A stretch of 64,000 nucleotides of DNA from Hermodice carunculata (GCA_964020975.1 OZ026628.1:50347336-50411335), one strand, 5' to 3'; positions 34,620 to 46,207 are shown, numbered from the stretch's first letter. A program made the numbers and translations. Notes: generated from the letters alone by a model not told the origin.

Positions 34620-36830
34620 CAGGGATTGGACCCTGAGAGATCACCATTGATCCATGTGAGTACCTGTGGAATCCCGTGGTTTCAAGTTGCATACAGATCC
34701 CAGGTGTGGGACCCATTTGATGTATTGAGGCTTCCTGTGGAACCCCGTAACTACCCGTGGAATCCCATGGCTTCCCGTGATTTCCTGTAGCATACAGATC
34801 CTAGGAGTAGAACCTGTTTGATGTGTAGGGTTGATGTGTTGAGGCTTCCCATGGAACCCCGTGACTTCCCATGGAACCCGTGACTACCCGTGGCTTCCTG
34901 TGGCTTACAGATCCTAGGTGTAGGACCTATTTGATGTGTACTGTTGATGTATTGAGGCTTCATGTGGAACCCCGTGACTACCTGTGGAATCCCGTGGAAT
35001 CCCATTGCATACAGATTCTAGTTGTAGGACCCATTTGATGTATTGAGGCTTCCCGTGGAACCCGTGACTACCCGTGGAATCCCGTGGCTTCTCGTGATTT
35101 CCCGTAGCATACAGATCCTAGGTGTAGGACCCATTTGGTGTGTTGGGGCTTCCTGTGGAACCTGTGACTACCCGTGGAACCCTTTAGCTTCCCGTGGCTT
35201 ACAGATCCTAGGTGTAGGACCCTTTTTCATGCGTTGAGGCTTCCTGTGGTACCACATGGCTTCTTGTGGAGCCCCTTGGCTTCCCGTGATTTCCAGTAGC
35301 ATACAGGTCCTAGTTGTAGGACTTATTTGATGTGTACTGTTGATGTATTGAGGCTTCCGTGGAACCCTGTGACTACCCGTGGAATTCCGTGGTTTCCCCT
35401 AGCATACAGATCCTAGGTGTAGGACCCACTTGATGTGTTGAGGCTTCCCGTGGCTGCCCGTGGTTTCCCGTAGCATACACATCCTAGGTGTAGGACCCAT
35501 TTGGTGTGTTGAGGCTTCCCATGGTACCCCGTGACTTCCCGTGGAACCTGTGACTACCTGTGGAACCCTGTGGGTTCTGGTGGCTTACAGATCCGAGGTG
35601 TGGGACCTATTTAGTGTATTGAGGCTTCCCGCGGTACCCCGTGAATTCCCATGGAACACGTGACTACCCGTGGAACCCTGTGGCTTCCAGATCTTAGGTG
35701 TAGGACCTATTTGATGTAATGAGGCTTCCCGTGGTACCATGTGGCTTCCCGTGATTTCCAGTAGCACACAGATCCTAGGTGTGGTTATTTGATGTGTACT
35801 GTTGATGTATTGAGGCTTCCTGTGGAACCCTGGACTACCCGTGGAATCCCGTGGTTTCCCGTAGCATACAGATATTAGGTGTAGGACCCACTTGATGTGT
35901 CAAGGCTTCCCGTGGCTTCCCTTGGTTTTCCATAGCATACAGATCCTAGGTGTAGGACCTATTTGATGTGTACTGTTAATATGTAAAGGCTTCCCATAGA
36001 ACCCGTGCCTACTGGTGGAATACCGTGGCTGCCCCTGATTTCCCGAAGCATACAGATCCTAGGGGTAGGACCCATTTGATGTATTGTTGCTTCCCATGGA
36101 ACCCCTTGTCTACCCGTGGAATCCCATGGGTTCCTGTGATTTCTCATAGCATACAGATCCTAGGAGTAGGACTATTTGATGTGTACGGTTGATGTGTTGA
36201 GGCCTCCCGTGGTACCCTGTGACTCCCAGTGACTATCAGTGGCTTCCCGTGGCTTACAGATCTTAGGTGTAGGACCTATTTGATGTGTACTGTTGATATA
36301 TTGAGGCTTCACATGGAACCTCATGACTACCCGTGGAATCCTGTGGAATCCCATAGCATACAAATCCTAGGTGTAGGACCCAGTTGATGTATTGAGGCTT
36401 CCTGTGGAACCCCGTAACTACACGCAGAATCCCGTGGCTTCCCGTGATTTCCTGTAGCATACAGATCCTAGGTGTAGGACCTATTTGATGTGTACTGTTG
36501 ATGTTTTGAGGCTTCCCGTGGAACCCCTTGACTACCCATGACTACCCCTGGAATCCCGTGGTTTCCCGTAGCATACAGATCCTAGATGTAGGACCCACTT
36601 GATGCGTTGAGGCTTCCCGTGGCTTCCCGTGGTTTCCCGTAGCATACAGGCCCTAGGTGTAGGACCTATTTGATGTGTACTGTTGATGTGTTAAGGCTTC
36701 CCATGGAATCCCATGGCTTCCTGTGATTTCCTGTAGCATACAGATCCTAGGAGTAGGACCTACTTGATGGGAACTGTTGATGTGTTGAGGCTTCCCGTGA
36801 CTTGTAGATCCTAGGTTTATGAGCCATATG
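34620..36830 (+). repeat. ~100-bp tandem repeat array in 5' LTR, about 23 units
   Basis: Each unit combines 'cccgtgga/cccgtggctt' steps, the block 'agcatacagatcctagg', 'tgtaggacc', 'atttgatgtgt' and 'tgaggcttcc'. Counting the cagatcctagg-like block gives about 23 units. There is a finer inner periodicity of about 10-15 bp (cccgtgg steps). Minus-strand open frames here (e.g. 34,751-35,005) come from the repeat. Confidence 0.9.
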
Positions 36831-36979
36831 AGTCAAAGAGGCTCCCAAGGGACCCTGTGGTAGATTTTTAACAGTTGAAACCCTTCACTACTACAGTTGA
36901 ATTTCTTGGTGTATCTTACCTGCAATAAACTTATTATATCATTTTATATGGCAAAATTGACTGGAAGTCAGTTCTAGTT

Positions 36980-38200
36980 CCGTGCCCTGCGGCATGATTC
37001 CTCTACAGAGAATGAGAATGAAGACAATCAGTTCTATGATAGAGCAGCCCATGCACCTGGACGGCCCAGAGGATCAGGTCAAACTACCGAGGACAAGAAT
37101 TAAAAAACAGCCCAACATTTCTGAAGTACCTAACAGTGAGCAGGTCACAGTAAAGGCAGGCAATGAGTTAAATAACCAATGTCTGGAGGAAATAAAAACA
37201 ATGGTGGCAGAAATAATGAAGGCAAATGCCAAACTTCAGGCCGGTATGGAGGGGCTTCAAACCCAACCACCAAGGACTGATGCTCAATCTCAGAAGAAGC
37301 CAACTAAGCATGGTAATCAAGGCAATCATCTAACAAGGCAGAGACCACCAACTGCCCTCCACTTCAAACCAAAATGCTGGCAGTGGAGTGAAAGGAGTCC
37401 CACTTGGGCACAGTAACCCTGAAGTCCCACAATCAAACTAGCAGGGGTCGGATCCTGTGGCCAAGGGATGACCCAAAACCATGGGGGCCACCAGAGTAAT
37501 GAAAAATACCCACCAATTTCTAATGAAGTTGTCACTGAAGAGGACATCATAAATATCAGGAGGAAGCTTCCAGTTTATTCTGGCATTTATATCCATGGGA
37601 AAATCCAAGGAATGGATGTTACTTTTACCATTGACACTGGAGCAACTTCCACTATCGTATCCACAAAAGTCTTTAATTCTATCCCAGAGGAAGTGAGGCC
37701 ACAACTCCAACAGACCACCCTCAGGCACCTGGTCAATGCAGATGGAAGATCAATAGAATTTACAGGGAAAGCCCACTTGGACTAACAGTTGGGTTCTGTG
37801 TCACTGAGCAAAACATTAACCAGCAAATATTGAGGATGAAGTACTGCTAGGAGCAGACTTGCTGCTCAAAGACCCTGATGGTCCTGCAGATTTGATCCTC
37901 AGTGAGAACAATATGTTGTTTTTCATGGAGTTACTCTACCAATTGAAAGGGTCAGAGTATCCCTAGGGAGTTGGAGAGTATGCACAGCTGATGTGTCCAT
38001 TGTGCTAGGGATGAGTGAGGCAGTGATGGAGGTATACATTGATGGGACAGACAGTGAAGAACAAGACCTTTTAATAGAGGGCTTGCCATCATTTACAGAA
38101 ACCCACTCCATAGTAGTGGCTCCTAATTTGGTTGAAATGGAAGATACCATTACAAGATTGGTAAGAGTGTTCAATCCATTTGCAGATTTAGTGACAATAT
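36980..38200 (+). pseudogene. Gypsy gag-like remnant and aspartic protease, broken
   Basis: The first frame (from 36,982) is Lys/Gln-rich with a coiled-coil-like segment and a degenerate CW..-type knuckle (PKCWQWSERSP), resembling only the C-terminal part of a gag. Next comes the retropepsin: GKIQGMDVTFTIDTGATST holds the catalytic DTGA, with LRHLVNADGRSIEF following. The rest of the protease and a linker rich in Glu continue to about 38,200. A typical matrix/capsid region is missing. The parts are not in one frame. Confidence 0.7.
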
Positions 38201-38211
38201 GACCAGACACT

Positions 38212-39851
38212 GTGATTGGGAGTGCAACTGTAGTGCAGTCAGAAATCTGCACTATACTGGAGCAGGAATATGAAAATGATGCCGGAAACAATGAAAGTGT
38301 TAGGAGAATCTCATTGTGCACACCTACCAATGCAGAACCAGAGATAGGACTGCTAAAGGAGGCATCTACAGAAGAGATGGCTGGGATTCCATCACACCTT
38401 AAGGACCTTTATAGAGAGTCTACAGGTGGAAAGGTAGATAGAGAGTGCACTGAAATTGCTGAGATGCTTCAGTCCTTCAAAGAAACCTTTTCCAAGGATG
38501 AAAACGATTTGAGGTTGACTCACTTGGTGCAGCAAAGCATTGATACTGGGAGTGCCAGACCCATCAAACAACCACCCAGTAGGATGCCATTGGCTTTTGA
38601 GGGTGAAGATAGAGAGGCAGTTCAAAAACTAGTAAGACAAGAATCAATTAGACCCTCAAGTTCAACTTGGGCCTCACCCATATGTTTGGTCAGGAAGAAG
38701 GACCGGACAGTAAGACCCTGCGTGGATTATAGAAGAGTGAATGCTATCACTAAGAAGGATGCTTTTCCACTACCTAACATCCAAGACTGCCTTGATGCTG
38801 TTGCTGGAGCCACTCTGTTTTCAACAATGGACATCACTTCAGCATATAATCAGGTGCCTGTCAAGGAAGAAGATATTCCGAAGACTGCGTTCATCACCAA
38901 ATGTGGGCTCTATGAATACACCACCATGCCCTTTGGACTGACCAACTCGCCAGTGGCTTTTCAACAGTTGATGGAGATAGCATTAAGTGGGATGCAATGG
39001 CACACCTGTTTTATCTATCTAGATGATGTGATCACCTTTGGCAGGGATATTCAGGAGCATATGCTGAGGTTGCAGGAAGTTTTGACTCGTATATCCATGG
39101 CAGGGCTGAAACTTAAGCCAAATAAGTGTCACTTCTTTCAAGAAGAGGTCACATTCTTGGGGCATGTGCTATCAAGAGATGGAGTATTGCCTGATCCAGA
39201 CAATGTGAAGAAGATCCAGGAATACCCATTCCAAGGTCAGTAACAGAAATGAGGGCCTTCCTTGGCATGGGGAACTATTACTGGCAATTCATCAAGGACT
39301 TTGCTAAGGAAGCTCAACCTCTGACACAACTGACTAAGAAAGATGTCAAGTTCAAGTGGACACCAGAATGCCAAGCTTCTTTCCTCAAGATAAAGTCCAT
39401 ACTTATGGGACCTGACATAATGGCTTACCCTAAGGATTGTGGGAACTTTGTCTTAGACACTAATGCCAGTGATCATAGCATAGGAGCTGTACTTTCACAG
39501 GTGCAGGATGGAGTAGAGCGAGTCATAGCCTATGAGAGCCGCACCCTCAGCAGGGCAGAGAAAAATTATTGTGTCACAGATAAAGAACTACTCGCTGTAA
39601 GGCACTTCATAGAGCACTACAAGCACTACCTCCTAGGTTTCCAATTCACAGTTCGAACTGACCATCAAGCCCTGAAATGGCTATTCAGCCTAAAGGACCC
39701 AAAGAGCCGCATTGCTAGATGGATTGAGGACCTCTCTGCATATGATTTTGTAGTAGAATACAGACCAGGTAAGAAGCATAGCAATGCAGATTTCCTTTCA
39801 AGGTGCCAAAGTCAAGAGATTGCCAATGTTTGGATGACCCAGAACAACTAA
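38212..39851 (+). pseudogene. Gypsy reverse transcriptase and RNase H, broken
   Basis: RT motifs in order: LVRQESIRPSSSTWASP, VRKKDRTVRPCVDYRRVN, FSTMDITSAYNQVPV, TMPFGLTNSPVAFQQLM, the active site CFIYLDDVITFG, and HFFQEEVTFLGHVLSRDG. The connection and RNase H follow with MRAFLGMGNYYWQFI, FVLDTNASDHSIGAVLSQ, CVTDKELLAVRHFIEHYKHY, FTVRTDHQALKWLF and the end block EYRPGKKHSNADFLSR. These are textbook Ty3/Gypsy domains of normal length with little decay in the core. Confidence 0.9.
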
Positions 39852-40365
39852 AGTGTGGTCCATGCAAGAAATGCTTGAAGAGGGGAGACGAGGTGCAGAG
39901 TTCAATTCTAAGGAAAGATGAGGCACGCCGCAGGACAGCAGGCTTACAATCAAATGGACTAGGTTATAGGTGGTGTTATAAGCCCATATCAATAATAAGA
40001 CAAATACTCTGGTGGATCATTTTCAGTGTGGCCATGAAAGTTGGCATTGGATACATAAGGCATACCCACGAAGAACAAAGTGAGAATAGCAGGGTTAAAA
40101 ATGAAGTCGCCACTATTGGGAACTTTGACAGAGGGATTGATGATGATGGCCAAACTATTCCTAAGAGAGGAATAATTGGATATGTAGCAGCCAGAATAAG
40201 GAAGGCCCTCTGGATGATCAAGAGCCCGAAAGGCTTTCAGAAAACTAGGTGGAAGGGTTGGAATCAAAATCAGGCATGTAGGGCAACAGATCTGGCCTGG
40301 TTGGGAAAGAAACAGGAGCTGTGACAAAGGCAATTGGATGACCCGGACATAGGACCAGTCCTGCT

Positions 40366-40629
40366 TTGGTTAGAAAAGGAGAAAAGGCAATTTGGACAAG
40401 AGGTGAGCCAGCAAGGCCCAGCTACCCGCCACTACTGGAACTTATCACACGGTTTTATCACAAGAATGGAACAGAGAACCATCTTCAATTTCTGCTTACA
40501 AGGGTTATGAGGGAAGAGGTCATGAAGCAGATGCACAACAACTTACTATCAGGGCACCTAGAGAGGAAGAAAACAAAGGACAAGACTCTTGAGCACTATT
40601 ATTGGCATGGCATGCGAGAAGACATAAAC
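40366..40629 (+). pseudogene. Gypsy integrase, zinc-binding N-terminus
   Basis: HNNLLSGHLERKKTKDK and LEHYYWHGMREDIN carry the His-His part of the HHCC zinc-binding domain of Gypsy integrases. The LINE insertion follows directly, so the Cys-Cys part (QCHECEMNKP) is found after 45,236. Confidence 0.8.
40619..40629. repeat. 11-bp target-site duplication of the nested LINE
   Basis: AAGACATAAAC occurs here and at 45,226-45,236, exactly flanking the inserted LINE. It fixes the element's ends at 40,630 and 45,225. Confidence 0.9.
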
Positions 40630-41017
40630 TCTCTCAACATGTGAAAAATATTCATGTGTTTCAATCTTGGACAACAATTCTTTTCATCTGTTTCTCCAGA
40701 ATCAAATATGATGCACCATATAGTCAAAGACATCCGTGTTGAACATTTTTCCACATGTGGTGTTGAGTGTACAAACACATGCGTATATTGTGTGTAACAG
40801 GGATTCGTTTTGATATGTTTATGTTCAGAATTGCCACCCACAATGGACTGAGTAACAAATTTTGTTTCCGCATTTTACCCTTGTGCTATCAACTTGTATT
40901 AGCTCCAGGGGAGTTACTAAGTATAATTTATTTTGTCATAACTTAAACTCTTAATTTCAAAGTGAAAATGGTTAATACAACAACAGCATTCTATCGTACT
41001 CACTCTGTTCTTTTGCT

Positions 41018-42061
41018 ATGGGATACTTATCGCATCAACTTATATTTGTTTTTCTACATGTTATCTGTTTTATGTTGTTTTATCTTTTGAGTGTAGGGGC
41101 TGGACTATTTGATTTCATGAGTAGCTGTGGTACTGGAAATACAAAACTACTGATAAGTTATTACATATCTATAACTATTGAGTATGTTATTTTCCGAATC
41201 TTATGGCCTCATTGTCTTATCGAGTTGTTACCAACACTGTATTTTGGTATAACCACAATTTGTTGTCTCAAGTCGATTACTACTATAATTCAAAACCAAT
41301 GTATTGTCATAAACTCCATATTATTGTTTTTTAAAACAAAGGTAGCGACATTATCCTTTTGTATATGCAATGGACACGTAAACATTATGAGCTTTATCTT
41401 CTTTCGTGGTATCCTTTGCTTCACAGCTTCTAAGCTAAACAAAAGTCTAGCTATACTACGTATCAAACTGATCACTTACTTTAATTTATTTTACCGTGTT
41501 TATATAAGCCTTAATGTAGGAACAATTTTTGTGCAATACCTGTTATTATTCTGGTCAAGCAAAATATATAATCTGTCATCGATTTCAATACAAGTGTCGT
41601 TGATGGCCGTATCGTTCGATATGTATTCATGTATATTGTATGACAGACTTATCCAATTTATCTCTTTTATATTTATTATAGAACTATGTACTTGTCATTA
41701 CTGGATTCATGCAGTGCTGTTTACCGAGTTTACTGTATATACCATTGTGCGCTGGACAATGTGTTTAATTAGGAATGTAATAACTGAATATTTTTGTTGC
41801 ACGAGTGCAGCCGTCCTAAACCACGAGCTTACATTTCATTATACAGGGATCATGATGCCTACTTTTTTCCCATTGTATCTCTTTATACATCTGTTGTGTG
41901 CTCACCATGTTGTGCGAACAACATATCCACGCAAGCTGAGAGTACGACTTTTCATGTATTATATCTCTGCTCTTTATGCTCACAAATATATTAGTGGTTC
42001 TAGCGAATTCATAATACGGCTTCTTCCTACGCTGCTGCTGTTATCGGGAAATATTCACTGA
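41018..42061 (+). CDS. LINE N-terminal hydrophobic ORF ending at a 2A-like motif
   Basis: ATG at 41,018, 347 codons with no interruption up to TGA 42,059-42,061. The composition is that of a multi-pass membrane protein: Phe, Leu, Ile, Tyr and Cys dominate, with about eight or nine hydrophobic segments (e.g. LIFVFLHVICFMLFYLLSVG near residues 8-27 and FISFIFIIELC near 215-225) and few charged residues, mostly basic loops such as TTYPRKLRVR. The end, LLPTLLLLSGNIH, then stop, then NPGP, is a 2A-like ribosome-skipping motif with the residue before NPGP replaced by TGA. The downstream frame continues in phase. No coiled coil, RRM or zinc knuckle of usual LINE ORF1 proteins is present. It could be a captured membrane protein or a novel ORF1; function unknown. 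Confidence 0.65.
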   Translation: MGYLSHQLIFVFLHVICFMLFYLLSVGAGLFDFMSSCGTGNTKLLISYYISITIEYVIFRILWPHCLIELLPTLYFGITTICCLKSITTIIQNQCIVINSILLFFKTKVATLSFCICNGHVNIMSFIFFRGILCFTASKLNKSLAILRIKLITYFNLFYRVYISLNVGTIFVQYLLLFWSSKIYNLSSISIQVSLMAVSFDMYSCILYDRLIQFISFIFIIELCTCHYWIHAVLFTEFTVYTIVRWTMCLIRNVITEYFCCTSAAVLNHELTFHYTGIMMPTFFPLYLFIHLLCAHHVVRTTYPRKLRVRLFMYYISALYAHKYISGSSEFIIRLLPTLLLLSGNIH

Positions 42062-42073
42062 AACCCCGGTCCT
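42038..42073 (+). other. 2A-like motif interrupted by TGA
   Basis: The frame reads LLLLSGNIH, TGA, NPGP, then SDDLCD. The 2A consensus is D/G-x-E/H-x-N-P-G-P with ribosome skipping between G and P. 2A-like sequences with a leucine-rich lead are reported from APE-type LINEs of sea urchins and other marine animals. In this copy the stop would prevent reading into the endonuclease unless suppressed. Confidence 0.7.
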
Positions 42074-44822
42074 TCCGATGACCTTTGTGACATCGCACTT
42101 TGTCATCTTAATATTTGGAGTCTAAATCCAGACAAAATAAGATCTTTAAAAACTGATATTGCTCCCTATTTCGATATTATTACACTTTCTGAAACGTTCC
42201 TTTCACAAAACTTGCTGGATAGTGATCTCAGTATCCTAGGATATCAGGATATCATACGGAAAGACCGCCCTGGTGGTCTTGGAGGCGGTGTGGCCCTTTT
42301 TGTATCTAAAGAGCTCGTTGTCGCTCGTCCTCATGATCTTGAAGTACCAGACATTGAGCTTCTGTGGACTGAGGTAAGAGTTCACAATAATAAATTTTTA
42401 TTGGGTACTGTTTATAGATTGCCTAAAGCGCCAGTTTCTTTTTGGGACAAACTACAGGATAGTATAGATTTAGCTAAAATTAGTAATATACAAAATATCA
42501 TCATAACTGGTGACTTAAACTCAGATTTCAACACCCCTACTGGCTCTAAATTGAAGCAATTCTGCTCTACAAATTCATTAACCCTCCATATTACAGAACC
42601 CACAAGAATTACTGCTACTACAGCTACCTGTCTAGACCAAATTATTTCCAATATACCCACATTTGTTAAAGAGCCTCGTGTCTTGCCACCCGTTTGTAAT
42701 TGTGATCACTCTGTAGTTGCCTCAAATATCCTCTTTTGGCACAAAAAGGACAAATCATATAACAGATATATTTGGGAATATAAAAAAGCCAATTTTGATA
42801 TATTTAGAGACTCTTTAAGTCAAGCTAATTGGGATGTCTGTTTTATTTCGGAAAATGTTAATTCTTGTTGTGATAACTGGACTAAACTATTCATTCATGT
42901 TGCAAACGAAACAATTCCAGGCAAATCCATCACAGTGCATCCGTTGGACTTACCATGGTTTAATTCTTCTCTCCGATGTACAAGACAAAAAGTTCACTGC
43001 GCCTACAACAGGACCAAAGATAAAAAATATGACGTTCATTCTTGGAATTTTTACACCACCACTCGAAACCAATACCAAGAACAGTTAATGACGGCAGCGG
43101 AAAATTATAATAATAAACTAGGGGCCTCCCTAAAGAATGCGAATCAAAAGAATAAAGCATGGTGGCGTACGGTTAAAGATTTTATGAATCGCAATCAGTC
43201 CCATGCTATCCCATCACTGCTTTATTATAATTGTCATATAACCGATAATCTCTTGAAAGCTGAAATTTTTAACAACTTTTTTCTGGACCAGAGTAATATC
43301 GACATATCCAGAGCCCGTGCACTACCAACCATAAATCCACCAGAAGTACTTCTTAGTTCAATTCAGATTAATCGCGACGAGGTTTTAGATATCCTCAAAA
43401 GCTTAGATGTCACAAAGGCCACCTGCCCTGATGGTGTCAGTGCTATTCTACTGCGGGAGGGGGCGCCATTTATTTGCGACTCGCTAACCAAATTGTTTAA
43501 CTTATCATTACATCAGGAAGTCTTTCCTAGTTCCTGGAAACAGGCCCATGTCACACCCTTGCATAAGAAGGGTGATACCAACTTATGTAATAACTACCGA
43601 CCCATCTCCCTGTTAAGTTGTGCTGGAAAAGTAATGGAAAAGGTAGTTTTTAAATATGTTTTCAATTTTATCAGAGAAAATTTACTGTTATCTTCTAGTC
43701 AATCTACACGAAGACCTGTCCTCTGTCGACTCTTGGTCAGCAGATTGGATGGTGACATTCAATGCCCTAAAAACGGATGCTATGTTAGTATCTCTGAAAA
43801 GAAATCAAGTCTATCACCCTCCCTTAATTTTCCAGAGTCATCAATTAGAAAACGTCGACCAACATAAACACCTAGGGATTATAATGCGATCCGACCTCCA
43901 ATGGAACGATCACATTGATCTTATTATTGCTAGAGCCTCCAAACAACTTAATATCATGAAAAGTTTACAGTATTTACTAGACAGAGAAACCCTTGAAATA
44001 ATATACAAATCATTCATTCGACCACTAATGGAGTACGGTGGCGTGGTCTGGGATGGCTGCACACAGGGCGACTCACAAAGATTAGAGAGCATTCAACTGC
44101 CTGCCGCACGTGTCATCTCTGGTGCTATGAGAACTACCCCTAATATTAAATTATACGAAGAAACGGGTCTTGAAACATTGGCCAAATGCAGAAAAATTAA
44201 CAAGTTAATCCAAATGTATAAAATTACTCATAATTTAGCCCCTGAATATTTAAGTGATATTATTTATTCGAATCAAAAACAGATCAGACATAATACAAGA
44301 CAAGCTGAAAACCTTCCTCATTTTAGAGCTAGAACAGATCTATTTAATAATACATTTTTCCCCAGCACCACGAGACTTTGGAATCAGCTCCCGCTTAACA
44401 TTCGATATTCTAATTCCTTAAGTGAATTCAAGAAACACATAGATTCGGAAGTCCCTCGCTCAATTAAAGAGACTAAATTATACTATGTTGGAAAAAGATA
44501 CCCGGCTGTTATTCAAGCAAGGCTCAGGATGGGCCGCAGTCAGTTGAATGCTCACCTACATGCCATTGGTTTATGTGAATCCCCGAATTGTTGCTGTGGG
44601 CAAGGTACAGAAGATACTTGGCATTATTTTTTTATTTGTCCATTCTATACAATCCAAAGAGACAGCTTACATACATCTATTTCAGATTTTGCTCCATTTA
44701 CTCTAGAAACAATTTTATTGGGATCACCAAATTGTCCCTTTGAGGACAGCAAAATTATTTTTCTCTCCGTTCAAGAATATATTGTGAAAACCAAGCGCTT
44801 TCAGCGAGATGCCATAACATGA
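42062..44822 (+). pseudogene. LINE endonuclease and truncated reverse transcriptase
   Basis: In phase with the hydrophobic ORF. Endonuclease motifs: LCHLNIWSLNPDKI, LSETFLS (catalytic Glu), GGGVALFVSKEL, TVYRLPKAP, IITGDLNSDFN and CNCDHSVV (catalytic His). The linker leads to early RT motifs (VTPLHKKGD, NNYRPISLLS, SSSQS) near 43,700. There the frame jumps to sequence after the RT palm (DLSSVDSWSADWMV, HKHLGIIMRSDLQWNDHI, YGGVVWDGC). The SGF, AFDRV, PQGS and YADD blocks are all missing: a deletion I estimate at 400-500 bp with a frame change. The C-terminus has CCCGQGTEDTWHYFFICPFY, the CCHC-like end of CR1/Rex1 proteins, and stops at 44,822. Confidence 0.85.
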
Positions 44823-45225
44823 ATTGTGTACACAAGAAAAGTACCACAGCAACTATAGATTTGTACGATTTTAGTTACAGCCATTGCTACCGTCCATCGC
44901 TGTGTGGGCGGAGTCCCACCATGTTGATGATCAGCGGTTTAGTTTTATACAACCAACCCTTCTGTCTGTCTTGTCAAACTGTAGTGTCTTCCTCAAACTT
45001 GTTGGTTCGGTGCAATACTCCGCTGCAGTCGAGACAGGATTACGTCGTGGAGGAATGCGCTGGGCTGTGTGATGTCTTGTCTGTCCTGTCTCTTTGTCAA
45101 TTCCTAGCAAGAGGGGTTAATATAGGGCTAAGCCCTCCTCCCCAATTGCCTTCCATGACAGACTGCTTCCAAAATTACTTGGCTGTGTGTAATTGATTAG
45201 TCATGGAATAAAATGCGTTTAAACC

Positions 45226-45236
45226 AAGACATAAAC
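45226..45236. repeat. 11-bp target-site duplication, right copy
   Basis: AAGACATAAAC, identical to 40,619-40,629. Confidence 0.9.
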
Positions 45237-46207
45237 CACTGGGTTGCCCAATGCCATGAGTGTGAAATGAACAAACCGTAACCAAAACAGGCAAAGGCTT
45301 CTCTGGGAAACATGTTGGTGGGAGCCCCTTTGGATCGCTTGTCAACAGACACATTAGGTCCCCTATCAGAGACCACAAAAGGCAATCGGTTCATACTCTT
45401 AGTGTCAGATCATTTCACCAAATGGGTAGAAATCTTTCCTGTGCCGAACTTCACTACTAAAACATGTGCTGATAAAATTCTGAATGAAGTCATAGCAAGG
45501 TTTGGTTGCCCTTATGATTTGCATTCCGACCAAGGCAGGAACTATTTTCAAGGAACTGTGTCGACTTCTGCAAATAAGGAAAACAAGGACATCTCCTGGT
45601 CATCCTAAAGGAAATGAACACTGAGCATTTCAACAAAACCCTGCTATGGATGATCAGAACTTATCTGAAGGGACATCAAGAATGGGATATTAACTTGGGT
45701 TGTTTAGCTGCAGCCTACCGTGCAACAGTGCATGAGAGTACAGGTGCAACTCCAAATATGCTGATATTGGGCCGACAAGTACGTTTTCCAGCAGAGATCA
45801 TATGTGGGTCAGCCACTGTACAAGGAGACAAAGTCACCTCATATGGGGACTACATAGATCAATTAAGGGCCAGAATGCATATGGCCCATGAAGTAGCACG
45901 GGAACACCTGCAAGCATCTGCCAGAAGACAAAAACAGAAATATGACGCAAAGTTGTCATTCCATAACTATGAGGTTGGGGATTGTGTGTGGTCCCTATCT
46001 GATGCTGAACAACAACATCTTGCTCCAAAGCTGCGAAGCCCCCATGAAGGACCCTATGTTATAATCAAGAAGCACAACAACTTGAACTACACAATACAGA
46101 GGGATTCCTCTGGGCGGAAGCGAGTTATCCATCATAACCGCCTAAAGCCATATGGAGGGAATGTGAGGCCAAAATCGGCAAAGAGGGCTTTAGCAAAAGT
46201 GTGCTAG
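45237..46207 (+). pseudogene. Gypsy integrase core and C-terminus, broken
   Basis: Resumes with the Cys-Cys part of the zinc-binding domain (WVAQCHECEMNK), then LDRLSTDTLGPL (first Asp), FILLVSDHFTKWVEIFPVPN, YDLHSDQGRNYF (second Asp), YRATVHESTGATPNMLILGR and the C-terminal segment SPHEGPYVIIKKHN with IQRDSSGRKRVIHHNRLKPY. Domain content is that of a normal Gypsy integrase. At least one break separates the core halves. Confidence 0.85.

Larger units (their letters stand above)
33564..36975 (+). repeat. Gypsy 5' LTR, 3.4 kb, with internal tandem repeats
   Basis: Begins TGTAAAGGGCTGATTAAATG. The first ~950 bp is a U3-like promoter region, and the part from about 34,620 to 36,830 is an array of ~100-bp units. 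The LTR ends at or shortly before GACTGGAAGTCAGTTCT. It is nearly 1 kb longer than the 3' LTR because of a different number of internal units. Confidence 0.85.
40630..45225 (+). mobile_element. CR1-like LINE with 2A-like motif, 4,596 bp, nested in Gypsy
   Basis: Bounded by the 11-bp duplication, so apparently complete at both ends: 5' UTR (40,630-41,017), a hydrophobic N-terminal ORF, a 2A-like motif, endonuclease, part of RT, a C-terminal Cys/His motif and a 3' UTR ending aataaaatgcgtttaaacc without a poly-A tail. An internal deletion near 43,700 removed the RT core, so it cannot move alone. APE-type endonuclease and the end structure suit the CR1/Rex1/Crack group. It is younger than the Gypsy element it interrupts. 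Confidence 0.85.

Noticed and set aside
34262-36460. Minus-strand ORFs of 60-130 codons in the LTR
   Set aside because: They arise from the repeat unit and CCAAT region, recur in the 3' LTR in step with the repeats, and lie antisense to the element.
34620-36830. CRISPR-like array appearance of the ~100-bp repeats
   Set aside because: Units are degenerate throughout, have no unique spacers of constant size, lie inside an animal retrotransposon LTR and recur in the other LTR. This is a minisatellite-like array.
39803-40324. 173-codon plus ORF between RNase H and integrase
   Set aside because: Overlaps the RNase H end in another frame. It is probably linker sequence of the Gypsy element and gives no independent gene evidence.
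44819-45196. 125-codon ORF after the nested LINE
   Set aside because: It overlaps the LINE stop and lies wholly in its 3' UTR; Ser/Leu/Cys-rich without motif.
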